A DNA stretch of 64,000 nucleotides from positions 1-64,000 of the forward strand of contig NZ_JAIQXU010000001.1 in NCBI RefSeq assembly GCF_020166395.1. Direction: 5' to 3'. Made by a program: the position numbers and the translations under genes. Numbering within the stretch: the stretch's first letter is position 1; each line of letters opens with the position of its first letter. This document shows positions 48,587 to 60,206 of the stretch, one piece after another. The notes beneath the pieces are model-generated. The model did no database searches and was not told the DNA's origin. It was given only the letters and a program-made list of their open reading frames with translations. This stretch comes from Deinococcus betulae. Lineage in GTDB: Bacteria; Deinococcota; Deinococci; Deinococcales; Deinococcaceae.

Positions 48587-48916
48587 TGAGGCGAGGAGCA
48601 AGAGAAATTTATCCAGTGACCAGATCAGAGGACCCATTCAACATTCAGAAGAGCGTGCTGCTCTGGCTCCATACCGGGACTTAGCGCCAGGAGGAAATGA
48701 GCGCCCGATACTGAGGCAAGTGCCTGCTTGAAAACAGATGCCTTGGCAGCATAGGGAACGAGGGAGCCTTCCATTCCGAGGAGAACAGCCCTTAGCTGGG
48801 GCGCCTTTAGTCGGAGGACCGCGCCACCTCAGCGACCTATTCTGGGTGCTCTCCCGCCTGTTTCGCCGCCTGGTCAGTTCATACACTCTGCGACTTCGAT
48901 GCGCCCTAATCCTGTC
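48587..48916. other. Intergenic stretch without a supported gene
   Basis: About 330 bases. An 82-codon frame on the minus strand (48638-48886) is Arg/Pro/Gly-rich and has no ribosome site, promoter or family; it is probably noise. Base composition is less GC-biased than the neighbouring genes, suggesting decayed sequence. Confidence 0.3.
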
Positions 48917-49882
48917 TCACTGGAGGGTCAGCGCAAATGGTGTCTCCAGGCCTGCCTGCGCCGCTTCGCGCGCCACCTGGGGGGCGTAATTCAGCGCCAG
49001 CACCGCGCGGTAGGTGCGCTGCGCCAAGTTGCGGTTGCCCTGGGCGTCGCGCACCTGCCCCAGCCGGGCCAGCACCAGCCCTGCCAGGCTGCGCGGCAGG
49101 TCGTCGGTCAGGGCGTGGGCGGCCTGTTCCAGCAGCGCGCGGGCCGGTGCCAGCTCGCCCACAGCCAGATACACCCCAGCGGCGGCGGCGTCCAGTTCGG
49201 CGCGCGGAGTGATCTCGTCACCGCTCTCGCGTTCCAGGGCCGCCAGCAGGGCGGACAGGTCATCTTCCTCGCGCAGTTGCCAGGCGCGGTCGGCCAGCGC
49301 GCGGCGGCGGCTGAGGTCACCAGGGACAAACGAGGTGATGTCGGGCAGGCTGGCCTGAGGCAGCAGGCGCAGCAGGTCGGGCAGATCATCAAGAGGCACC
49401 AGAACGGCGCCGCTTTGGCCAGCCAGCGCAGCAGCCAGCTCGGTCAGGCGACGCGCCCGCCAGCGGGTGCCGGGGCCTTCATCCAGAACGGCGCGTTCGG
49501 CCGTGGCCTGCGACTGAAGCTGGGCCAGAAAATCAGGGGCCAGGGCGCCAGACAGGCTGAGCGGGGCGGTGACCAGGGCAGCCAGCGCCGACTGGGCCTG
49601 CGCCGCCGCCTTCAGCCGCTCGCGGCCCTGGGGGTACTGGCTCAGAAAGCCCACCAGCGCTTCGTGTTCGGCGTCAGCCCAGTGCCACTCGGGGGCCAGG
49701 CCGTCCTGAACCGCAATGCGGGCCGCCGGCAGCGCGTCCCGCAGCGGGTGGTCCGGGTCGGGGCCAGAGGCCCACAGCACCTGAGGGGCACCCAGTTCAC
49801 GCAGCACTTCGACCACGGTGCCTGCATTGAACTGCGGCTGGAGGCGCAGCAGGTCACCCAGGTCAGGCACCAGGGTCAGCAC
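48917..49882 (-). CDS. Tetratricopeptide-like protein downstream of rel
   Basis: 321 residues from GTG at 49882, two bases after the rel stop, so cotranscribed with rel. N-terminal part is alpha/beta ([36 protein letters not shown]), resembling a haloacid-like or P-loop-less hydrolase unit of unknown type; C-terminal 220-310 is helical-repeat ([66 protein letters not shown]), TPR-like. No function assigned. Confidence 0.65.
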   Translation of the reverse strand: MLTLVPDLGDLLRLQPQFNAGTVVEVLRELGAPQVLWASGPDPDHPLRDALPAARIAVQDGLAPEWHWADAEHEALVGFLSQYPQGRERLKAAAQAQSALAALVTAPLSLSGALAPDFLAQLQSQATAERAVLDEGPGTRWRARRLTELAAALAGQSGAVLVPLDDLPDLLRLLPQASLPDITSFVPGDLSRRRALADRAWQLREEDDLSALLAALERESGDEITPRAELDAAAAGVYLAVGELAPARALLEQAAHALTDDLPRSLAGLVLARLGQVRDAQGNRNLAQRTYRAVLALNYAPQVAREAAQAGLETPFALTLQ

Positions 49883-49884
49883 GG

Positions 49885-52170
49885 TCAGGCGCCCGCCCCG
49901 TTGCGTTTGCGCCCGCCCACGCGCACCACGTCACTGACGCCCGGCACGCCCAGGATGGCGCGGCGCACCGCTTCCAGGTCGCTTTGGCCCGTGACATGCA
50001 GGCGCAGGTGAATCACGGCGACCTCCTCTTGTCCCACCACCGCTTCGACCTTCGTGGGGCTGTGTTTCTCGCGGGCCAGGACACCCAGCACGTCGGCCAG
50101 GAGGCCCGCGCGGTCAGGTCCAATCACGTCCACATCTATCAGTGTGGTGCCGGGCGTACCCGCCTCCCAGGAGGCCGCCACGCAGCGCTCGGGTTCGTCC
50201 TTGAGCAGGCGAATCATGTTGGGGCAGTCAATGCGGTGAACCGAGACGCCGCGCCCGCGCGTGAGGTAGCCCATCACCTGATCGCCGCGAATGGGGTTGC
50301 AGCACTGGCTGAGCTTGGTCGTCGTGGTAAAGCCTTCCACGTACACGCCGCCCGGTTCGGGGGTGCGGGGCACCGGCACGCGCCGGCTGGTGGCCGCCGC
50401 CTGTTCCTGGGCCAGTTGCGGCGACAGCACTCGGCCCACGCCGCTGGGGGTCAGCTTGCCCGCGTGCAGCGCCTGATACAGGTCGTCGGGGTTGCGGGTG
50501 CCCAGCAACTTCTGGGTGGCGTCTTCAAGCAGTTTGGTGCGCATCAGTTGCCGCACGGCCAGCTGGCGCTTACGCAGATACCGTTCCAGCAGGTCGTGGC
50601 CGTGTTGCAGCGCCTCGCTGCGTTCCTGCTGCCGGAAGTGATGGCGAATCTTGGCGCGCGCGCTGCGGGTGACCGCAAAGTTCAGCCAGTCCTTGCTGGG
50701 GTGACCGTTCTTGCTGGTCACAATTTCCACCATGTCGCCGTTGCCCAGTTTGTGAGACAGCGGCACAATCGAGCCGTTGACCCGCGACCCCACCGTGGTT
50801 TCCCCGATGCGCGTATGAATGTGGTACGCAAAGTCCACCGGGGTGCTGCCCGCCGGCAGGCTGATGGCCAGGCCCTTGGGGGTAAAGACCCGCACCCGCT
50901 GAGACAGGATGTCCACCTTGACGGCGTCCATGTAGTCCGAGGCGTCGTTGATCTCGTTTTGCAGCTCGCGCAGCTGGGCAATCCAGTTTTCGCGGTCCTT
51001 CTGGGCCAGCTGACTGCCCTGCTTGTACATCCAGTGTGCGGCGATGCCGTATTCCGCGACCTCGTGCATGCGCCGCGAGCGAATCTGCACCTCAATCGGC
51101 TGGCCACTCTGGCTGATCACTGTGGTGTGCAGCGACTGGTAGCCGTTGGGCTTGGGCACCGCAATGTAGTCCTTGAAACGGCCCGGCAGCGGCGTCCAGA
51201 TGGAATGCACGATAGAGACCGTGTGGTAACAGATGCGCTTTTCGCGGGTGGCTTCGGCCCGTTCGCGCCTCGCTTCATCGGTGCCGGGCGGCACCACAAG
51301 GTCGCGTGGGGTCAGCATCACGCGGATGGCCAGCAGGTCAAAAATCTGCTCCAGGGCCTTGCCCTCGCGCTTCATCTTGTTGTGAATGCTCCAGAGGTGC
51401 TTGCTGCGCCCGGCGATATCAATGTCGGACACCCATTCGGGCAGTTCCAGGTCGTCTTCCAGCGCGGCGCGCAGGTCGGCCACGGCGCGGGTAATCAGGG
51501 CCTCGCGCTCTTCCTGGCGGGTGCGCAGGCGCGACTGGAGGTAAGCGTAATCGTCGGGGTGCAGGTACTGAAAACTGAGGTCTTCCAGTTCCCACTTCAT
51601 CTGCCCTATCCCGAGCCGGTGCGCCAGCGGCGCGAAGATGTCCATCGTTTCGCGCGCAATGCGCACCTGCTTCTCGGGCTTCATGGACCCCAGGGTGCGC
51701 ATGTTGTGCAGGCGGTCAGCCAGCTTGACCACGATGATGCGGATGTCGCCGGTCATGGCAATCAGCATCTGGCGCAGGTTCTCGGCCTGCACGTCGCGGC
51801 CCGTCTCGCTGACCTCGGCGGTCTGCGACCCCTGCTTGGACAGCTTGCTGACCTTGGTTTCCCCTTCCACGATGCGGCGCACGTCGGGGCCAAACTGGCC
51901 CTCTATGCCCTCGAAGGTGACGCCCTCGACATCCTCGACCGTATCGTGCAGCAGCCCGGCCATGATGCTCTCGGTGTCCATGCCCAGCCGCGCCAGCACG
52001 ACCGCCACCGCCACCGGGTGCGTGATATACGGCTCGCCGCTCTTGCGGTTGACCCCCTCGTGGGCGTCGCGCGCAAACTCATAGGCCCGCTCGATGCGCG
52101 CCCCGTCCTCTGCCGGGCGCGACGCGACCAGGGCGCGCAGCTCTCCCATTCCATGTTCGCCAGCGACCAC
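49885..52170 (-). CDS. rel: Bifunctional (p)ppGpp synthetase/hydrolase
   Basis: 761 residues from GTG at 52170, 7 bases after TATTGT (complement of 52178-52183); an ATG at 52149 is an alternative. HD hydrolase domain ([33 protein letters not shown]), synthetase ([42 protein letters not shown]), TGS ([29 protein letters not shown]) and C-terminal ACT-type domain ([22 protein letters not shown]). Both catalytic halves are intact, so it makes and breaks the stringent alarmone. Confidence 0.95.
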   Translation of the reverse strand: MVAGEHGMGELRALVASRPAEDGARIERAYEFARDAHEGVNRKSGEPYITHPVAVAVVLARLGMDTESIMAGLLHDTVEDVEGVTFEGIEGQFGPDVRRIVEGETKVSKLSKQGSQTAEVSETGRDVQAENLRQMLIAMTGDIRIIVVKLADRLHNMRTLGSMKPEKQVRIARETMDIFAPLAHRLGIGQMKWELEDLSFQYLHPDDYAYLQSRLRTRQEEREALITRAVADLRAALEDDLELPEWVSDIDIAGRSKHLWSIHNKMKREGKALEQIFDLLAIRVMLTPRDLVVPPGTDEARRERAEATREKRICYHTVSIVHSIWTPLPGRFKDYIAVPKPNGYQSLHTTVISQSGQPIEVQIRSRRMHEVAEYGIAAHWMYKQGSQLAQKDRENWIAQLRELQNEINDASDYMDAVKVDILSQRVRVFTPKGLAISLPAGSTPVDFAYHIHTRIGETTVGSRVNGSIVPLSHKLGNGDMVEIVTSKNGHPSKDWLNFAVTRSARAKIRHHFRQQERSEALQHGHDLLERYLRKRQLAVRQLMRTKLLEDATQKLLGTRNPDDLYQALHAGKLTPSGVGRVLSPQLAQEQAAATSRRVPVPRTPEPGGVYVEGFTTTTKLSQCCNPIRGDQVMGYLTRGRGVSVHRIDCPNMIRLLKDEPERCVAASWEAGTPGTTLIDVDVIGPDRAGLLADVLGVLAREKHSPTKVEAVVGQEEVAVIHLRLHVTGQSDLEAVRRAILGVPGVSDVVRVGGRKRNGAGA

Positions 52171-52229
52171 GCCCTGCACAATAGCGCCTGGCTGCGCTGG
52201 GGCTGCTGCGGCGCGCACCTTTCAGCACA

Positions 52230-52253
52230 GCACCCACCGGGGGCGGTGGGTGC
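52230..52253. terminator. Perfect 10-bp hairpin between the small ORF and rel
   Basis: GCACCCACCG (52230-52239), GGGG loop, CGGTGGGTGC (52244-52253). No T-run. It would terminate transcription of the 52290 ORF before rel, or regulate it. Confidence 0.6.
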
Positions 52254-52289
52254 CGGGGATCAGTGAAGTGTGGTGGTCGGCTGCTTCTG

Positions 52290-52394
52290 CTAGCGGCGCT
52301 CGCGCACGCGAACAGGCACAGGCACGGGTTGAGGTTGCGGATTGCCCTGAAGCACTTCGCGCAGCCACTCGACAAATTCGCGCAGGCCCTTCAT
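52290..52394 (-). CDS. 34-residue leaderless small protein upstream of rel
   Basis: Reads MKGLREFVEWLREVLQGNP then a Gln/Pro-rich run and RVRERR. An amphipathic helix (residues 2-16) followed by a Pro-Val repeat (PVPVPV) and a basic tail. TAGAAT (complement of 52401-52406) lies 6 bases before the ATG, identical in layout to other leaderless genes here. Function unknown. Not proven as translated; it could be a leader for rel, but the hairpin between argues for its own unit. Confidence 0.5.
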   Translation of the reverse strand: MKGLREFVEWLREVLQGNPQPQPVPVPVRVRERR

Positions 52395-52517
52395 GGACCC
52401 ATTCTAGAGACCCGCGTCTGACACAGATGGCACGGGGCTTACGATGGGTTTATTCATGGAGGGAGGCTAAGGGGCGCCCGCACTGCCCGCCGCGCCCCTG
52501 TACGATAGCTTCACCCG

Positions 52518-54893
52518 ATGCCTGCCCTGCGCGCTTCTGCCCTGCCGGCCACACTGCTGCTGACCCTCCTGCTGACGGCGGGACTGCATGTGGCCTGGCT
52601 GGTCTGGCGCTGGGGCCCCCCCGAGCAGGCGGCCTGGTACATCAACCTGCCCTACCTGCTGGTGATTGCGCTGTCGGCGGCGCTGGCGGGGCTGGCCTGG
52701 CGGCGCAGCGCGGCGCCGCAACGGGGGGGGCTGCGCCTCCTGACCCTGGCCCTGCTGGCCCTGACGCTGGGCGAGGGCGTGTGGGTGGCGGCCGAACTAC
52801 TGACAGCCACCGTGCCGCCCATCTCGGTGGCAGACCTGCTGTACGGCGCGTATTACGTGCTGCTGGGCCTGGCCCTGCTGCGCCTGGCGCGCGTGAGCCT
52901 GCGGCCCCTGGAAACGGCTGGGCTGCTGCTGGACAGTGCCATCATCGTGGGGGTGGTGGGCATTTACGCCTGGTACGGCTTTTTGGGCGAGCTGGCGACC
53001 GACACCAGCACCCCGCTGTCCCAGCGCCTGGTGGCCCTGGCCTACCCCACACTGGACCTGGGCCTGCTGACCCTGGTGCTGCTGGCGGTGCGCGGGCGCG
53101 ACGTGCGGTTTCCGGTGCTGCTGCTGGCCGCAGGCCTGGCCACCTACGCCGCCGCCGACCTGACTTACGCCCTGCACAGCAGCCGGGGCCACTACGAGTC
53201 CGGGCAGTGGCTGGACGCTCTGTGGACGCTGGGCACCGCAGCCCAGGCACTGGCGGGATGGTGGCTGCGCCGCGCGCCCCTTCAAGAGACGGGCGCCCCT
53301 CCCCCCGCAGGCCTGCGGAGGTTGCTGCGCGCCCTGCCCTACCTGGCGGTGGCGCTGTCCTGCGGGCTGCTGCTCCTGACCTTCGGCACCTCAACCCCGG
53401 CGGCGCGCGGCGTGGCCTGGGGAACAGTGGCGCTGTTTGCGCTGGTGATGTGCCGTCAAGCTGTGTCGTTTGTGGAAAACGCCCGCCTGAATCAAGAGCT
53501 GCGCACCTTTGCCCAGAAGCTGGAGGCCAGCCGCAATCTGCTGAGCCATCAGGCGTTTCACGACGCCCTGACCGGGCTGCCCAACCGCGCCCTGTTCCGT
53601 GACCGGCTGGAACAGGCGCTGACCACCGCCACCCGCTACCGCCAGCGGGTGGCGGTGCTGTACCTCGACCTGGACGGGTTCAAGCTGGTCAACGACACGC
53701 TGGGCCACGCGGCGGGCGACGAACTGCTGGTGCAGGCCGCTGGCCGGATGCGGGGCTGCCTGCGCGAGAGTGACACCCTGGCGCGCATGGGCGGCGACGA
53801 ATTCACGGTCATCCTGACGCATCTGGGGCAACCTGAAGATGCCGAACTGGTGGCTGGTCGCCTGGTTGGGGCGCTGGCCCAGCCCTTCGAGTTGGCCGGC
53901 GAAGGGGGCCAGGACAGTGGACTGGCGGTGGTGACGGCGTCGATTGGCCTGAGCGTGTACGACGGCCACGCGCCAACTGAGCAGACGGGGCCACCCCCGA
54001 ATGCCAGCGCCCTGCAGCGCCGCGCCGACCTGGCCATGTATCAGGCCAAAACCCAGGGCAAGAACAGCTACCGCGTCTTTCACCCCGACATGGAAGCCAC
54101 CGTCCACGCCCAGGAGCGCCTTGAATCGGCCCTGCGCGGCGCGCTGGACCGTGGGGAGTTTACGCTGCACTATCAGCCGCAGGTGCGGGGCAGCGCCGTG
54201 ACCGGCGTGGAGGCGCTGCTGCGCTGGACCCACCACGACCTCGGGGAAGTCCCGCCCGACCAGTTCATTCCGGTGGCCGAGGACAGCGCCGTCATCCTGC
54301 CGCTGGGCGCCTGGGTGATGGACCAGGCCGCCGCCCAGGCCGCGCGCTGGCAGGCGGCAGGCACCCCGCTGCGGGTGGCGGTCAATGTCTCGCCCCGCGA
54401 ATTTGCCCAGAGTGACTTTGTCGAGCGGGTGCAGGGCACCCTGACGCGGCACCACCTGCGCGGCGAGTGGCTGGAACTGGAAGTCACCGAGCGCCTAGTC
54501 GTCCGCGATATCGAGGCCGCCGCCCACAAAATCCGGCAGCTGCGCCGCCTGGGCGTTCTGGTGTCGCTAGACGACTTTGGCGCGGGCCATTCCGCGCTGA
54601 GCTCGCTGATGAAATTGCCCATCAGCGCTCTGAAGATTGACCACGAATTCGTGGAGAACGCCGAGTTTCACGAGGGCGGACAGCAGCTGATTCAGGCGAT
54701 TACCTCCGTGGCGCGCGCCATGAATCTGGCTGTGGTGGCCGAGGGGGTGGAAACGGAGCGCCAGCTCAACATGGTCCGCGCCTTGGGCTGCGACCAGGTA
54801 CAGGGGTTTCTCTTTGCGCGCCCCATGCCCGCCGACGACCTCACCCGCTGGCTGGCCGAGTGGCGCGCGGGCGGAGGCCAGGCGGGCGGCTAA
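52518..54893 (+). CDS. GGDEF-EAL cyclic di-GMP enzyme with N-terminal membrane sensor
   Basis: 791 residues. About nine hydrophobic segments in residues 8-310 form a MASE-like membrane sensor. GGDEF domain at about 330-510 with catalytic GGDEF (about 424-428) preceded at five residues by RESD, a product-inhibition I-site. EAL domain at about 530-785 with GVEALLRWTHHDLG (about 560), LDDFGAGHSALSSLMKLPISALKIDHEFV and VAEGVETERQL. All key residues present, so it could make and degrade c-di-GMP. TAGCTT at 52506-52511 is 6 bases before the ATG. Confidence 0.93.
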   Translation: MPALRASALPATLLLTLLLTAGLHVAWLVWRWGPPEQAAWYINLPYLLVIALSAALAGLAWRRSAAPQRGGLRLLTLALLALTLGEGVWVAAELLTATVPPISVADLLYGAYYVLLGLALLRLARVSLRPLETAGLLLDSAIIVGVVGIYAWYGFLGELATDTSTPLSQRLVALAYPTLDLGLLTLVLLAVRGRDVRFPVLLLAAGLATYAAADLTYALHSSRGHYESGQWLDALWTLGTAAQALAGWWLRRAPLQETGAPPPAGLRRLLRALPYLAVALSCGLLLLTFGTSTPAARGVAWGTVALFALVMCRQAVSFVENARLNQELRTFAQKLEASRNLLSHQAFHDALTGLPNRALFRDRLEQALTTATRYRQRVAVLYLDLDGFKLVNDTLGHAAGDELLVQAAGRMRGCLRESDTLARMGGDEFTVILTHLGQPEDAELVAGRLVGALAQPFELAGEGGQDSGLAVVTASIGLSVYDGHAPTEQTGPPPNASALQRRADLAMYQAKTQGKNSYRVFHPDMEATVHAQERLESALRGALDRGEFTLHYQPQVRGSAVTGVEALLRWTHHDLGEVPPDQFIPVAEDSAVILPLGAWVMDQAAAQAARWQAAGTPLRVAVNVSPREFAQSDFVERVQGTLTRHHLRGEWLELEVTERLVVRDIEAAAHKIRQLRRLGVLVSLDDFGAGHSALSSLMKLPISALKIDHEFVENAEFHEGGQQLIQAITSVARAMNLAVVAEGVETERQLNMVRALGCDQVQGFLFARPMPADDLTRWLAEWRAGGGQAGG

Positions 54894-55026
54894 TACGGAT
54901 TCCGTTTATTCCGCCCTCCAAGCAGCACCCCACTGCTTCACCAACTCCACGTCCGGAACCCGTTTTTTCCTGCTCGCTTCGCTCGGATTGAATCGTTATA
55001 AAAACGATTCAATCGGAATCCCTATA
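54892..55026. repeat. Dispersed mosaic intergenic repeat, copy D
   Basis: Starts at the TAA of the GGDEF-EAL gene (TAATACGGATTCCG) and ends with CGATTCAATCGGAATCC. It includes a near-perfect hairpin, GATTGAATCGTT (54986-54997) with AACGATTCAATC (55003-55014), loop ATAAA. CCTGCTCGC block is shared with B and C. It supplies the stop of the following gene as well. Confidence 0.75.
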
Positions 55027-55713
55027 ACTGGCCAGGGCGCGCAGGCGGCGTACCGTTTCAGCGGGCAGGGGATGCCGGGCGCCCGGCAACGGCACCAGCA
55101 GCCCAGGCGCCTGCGGCGGCGCTGAAGAAAACAGCAGGAGGGCCGCCAGGCCTGCCCGGCCCCGCGCAAAGGCGCGGCTGTCCAGTCCAGAGGCGGCCGG
55201 GGACCCAGCGGTCAGCAGGCGCAGCGCGGCTGACCACACGGCCGCGCCATCTGTGTCCGGGGGCAATACCACCGCCAGGACGTTGACGGCCCCTGCTGGG
55301 AGCTGGCCCACCTTGTCGGCCACGGTGCGGGCCAGTTTTGGGACCAACGCCGCCTGCGTGCTGGCGGGGCGCAGACGGGTCACCTCCAGAAAGAAGCCGG
55401 GGCCCCCGTCCGGCGAGGCGACCTGAAAGTCCGGCCCCCGCTTGCCAGAGGCGGCCAGGGGTTCATAGACCAGCGTCCAGCGCCGCTCGCCCAGCAGCCA
55501 GGCGGCCAGACCCAGCTCGGCGGCCACATCAGCCAGTTCCTCCGGGCCCGAGCCCGAGGCCTGGCGCAGTTTGCGCCGCACCTTGTTCTGGTGGTGGTCC
55601 AGAAAAGTCAGAAAAGGCCGTGAGGCCTCTGCCCAGGCCAGCAGCGGCGGCGCGAGGGCCAGGGCCGTTTCGCCGCACAGCCCCGCCACCAATTCGGTCA
55701 CCCGCCTGCCCAT
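55009..55713 (-). CDS. Hypothetical protein with possible nuclease-fold motif
   Basis: 234 residues from the ATG at 55713, 7 bases after TACCCT (complement of 55721-55726); an upstream frame to 55821 lacks support. N-terminal part is helical (ELVAGLCGETALALAPPLLAWAEASRPFLTFLDHHQNKVRRKL). KRGPDFQVASPDGGPGFFLEVTRL (about 128-151) resembles a PD-X-(D/E)XK-type core, but the expected Lys is replaced by Thr-Arg, so activity is doubtful. The last residues (SYRDSD) and stop are encoded by repeat copy D. Confidence 0.5.
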   Translation of the reverse strand: MGRRVTELVAGLCGETALALAPPLLAWAEASRPFLTFLDHHQNKVRRKLRQASGSGPEELADVAAELGLAAWLLGERRWTLVYEPLAASGKRGPDFQVASPDGGPGFFLEVTRLRPASTQAALVPKLARTVADKVGQLPAGAVNVLAVVLPPDTDGAAVWSAALRLLTAGSPAASGLDSRAFARGRAGLAALLLFSSAPPQAPGLLVPLPGARHPLPAETVRRLRALASYRDSD

Positions 55714-55775
55714 AGGCTTCAGGGTAAGCCGCAGATGCCTCGCCCGGGTCAGACCCAACCTGAGAGAATAGGCCC

Positions 55776-56732
55776 ATGCTGCCCGCTCTTCAGCCGCGCT
55801 TTGTTCAAGAGCTGGCCTCATCCCAGCGCATTCTGATTGCAGGCATGGGCGGCGGGTTCGATGTGTTCTGAGGCCTGCCCCTGTACTTCGCCCTGCGCGC
55901 CGAGGGCAAACAGGTGTTTCTGGCGAACTCTTCGTTCACGTCCTTTCTGCCCACTCTCGGGCGCGACCTGGCACCTGCCGTGGTGACCGTGACCCCAGAC
56001 CAGCGGGTGACGCCCGGCGACTACTGTCCTGAATACTGGCTCAGCCGGTGGCTCCAGACTCAGGGCGAGCCCAGCACTGTGTATGCCTTTCGCCAGGTGG
56101 GCGTGCAGCCGCTCAAGACGGCGTACGAGGCCCTGTGCGATCACCTCGCTCTTGACACCGTGCTGTTGGTGGACGGCGGCACCGATTCCCTGATGCGCGG
56201 CGATGAGTCGGGCCTGGGCACGCCGCATGAAGACGCGACCAGTCTGGTGGCCGTCAATGAGTTGCGCGGCGTCAAAACACTGCTGGCCTGTCTGGGGTTT
56301 GGCGTTGACGCCTTTCACGGGGTCTGCCACGCCCACTACCTGGAGGCCACCGCCGAGCTGACCCGTGCCGGTACCTATCTGGGGGCTTTCAGCCTCACGC
56401 CGGGGATGCTTCCTGTCCAGCAATACCGCGGCGCCTGCGAGGCCGCCTTTCAGATAATGCCCCGGTACACCAGCATCGTGAACAGCAGCATTCTGAGCGC
56501 CATCGAAGGGCAGTACGGCGACCACCATGCCAGCACCCGCACCCACGGCAGCGAACTGTGGATTAACCCGCTGATGGGCCTGTACTGGACGTATGACCTG
56601 GGGGCCGTCGCCCGGCGACTTCAATATTACCGGCCGATGCTGGACACCCTGAGCTTGTCGGACGTGGGCCTGGTCATTGAACGCCACCGGGACGAGGTGC
56701 CTCTTCGGCCCAGGGTGGACATCCCAGTCTAG
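55776..56732 (+). pseudogene. DUF1152 gene interrupted by an in-frame TGA
   Basis: The frame starts at ATG 55776 and would encode about 318 residues of the DUF1152 family (function unknown, Rossmann-like). Codon 32 is TGA (55869-55871) in AGMGGGFDVF-stop-GLPLYFALRAEGKQVFLANSS; the sequence on both sides is in the same frame and aligns with the family start, so a single substitution, not a frameshift, breaks it. A GTG at 55914 could restart translation but would lose the glycine-rich N-terminus. Its stop overlaps the convergent next gene by four bases (CTAG). Confidence 0.75.
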
Positions 56733-57145
56733 AGCCGAAGGGTGATGTTCCAGAGCTGCCCACCTTGCACCGCGACATGCGCGCCAGAGGGCGTTTGCCA
56801 GAGTTGGCCCCCGCTCTCCTCCTGCTGGAGCGACACGGGAATGCCCTCGGCCTGGCACCAGCGCAACAAGCGGTCTCTGTCTGGCACCCAATCGAAGCCG
56901 CACCAGTTGATGAGGTCAGAAGGTGCGTGAGACGTGGCGAGCTCCAAACTGCTGAGCTGACCATCGACAAGCCAGAAAACAAGGTTGCCGCGCATCAATT
57001 GATAGACACCCTTCCGGGTCTGACCCGCTTCAAACGTGACCCGGAAACGGCTGAGCAGGTGTTCTATCCGGTCATTGGGTCGCAGAGGCAACTTCTCCCG
57101 GGCGGTGAGCAAGGTGCGAAGAGAAATAGTGTTGAGGCGCGGCAC
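56729..57145 (-). CDS. Hypothetical protein convergent with the DUF1152 gene
   Basis: 138 residues from GTG at 57145. Alpha/beta, Trp/Leu-rich (GNLVFWLVDGQLSSLELATSHAPSDLINWCGFDWVPDRDRLLRWCQAEGIPVSLQQEES). No membrane segment or known domain. The two stop codons share CTAG (56729-56732). It could be an immunity-like small protein, but nothing proves it. Confidence 0.5.
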   Translation of the reverse strand: MPRLNTISLRTLLTAREKLPLRPNDRIEHLLSRFRVTFEAGQTRKGVYQLMRGNLVFWLVDGQLSSLELATSHAPSDLINWCGFDWVPDRDRLLRWCQAEGIPVSLQQEESGGQLWQTPSGAHVAVQGGQLWNITLRL

Positions 57146-57192
57146 CCGACCATCCTGGGTGCCGCGCCTCCATTTTTCGTCTGCGTTTTGTC

Positions 57193-58395
<1,203 letters not shown>

Positions 58396-58473
58396 GGGGG
58401 GCTCCTGTGGAGGGGAAGTGGAAACGGTGCGGTCGGGGAGGTGACTGGGCTGGGAGCGGTGCTGGCCGCCCCT

Positions 58474-60138
<1,665 letters not shown>

Positions 60139-60151
60139 TGCTGGGCACAGT

Positions 60152-60169
60152 CTAACAAACGCCCGTTAG
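60152..60169. promoter_or_regulatory. Palindromic operator over the carboxylase promoter
   Basis: CTAAC (60152-60156) and GTTAG (60165-60169), with nested AACG-CC-CGTT (60158-60167). It overlaps the -10 of the carboxylase gene and lies 38 bases before the P450 gene, so it may control both. The AACGNNCGTT core is typical of TetR-type operators for acyl-CoA genes; regulator unknown. Confidence 0.5.
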
Positions 60170-60206
60170 GAGAAGTGGATGCCGCCTGACAGGTTCATAC
60201 TGCGGC

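Noticed and set aside
48638..48886. 82-codon minus-strand frame
   Set aside because: Arg/Pro/Gly-rich, no promoter or family; likely noise or decayed sequence.
49984..52266. 760-codon plus-strand frame opposite rel
   Set aside because: Shadow of a complete Rel protein, no domain of its own.
52094..53602. 502-codon plus-strand frame overlapping the start of the GGDEF-EAL gene
   Set aside because: Shifted frame, Ala/Gly/Pro-rich, no domain; the GGDEF-EAL frame at 52518 has all motifs and a promoter.
55869..55871. Selenocysteine at the DUF1152 TGA
   Set aside because: No SECIS-type hairpin was identified, and Deinococcus is not known to use selenocysteine.
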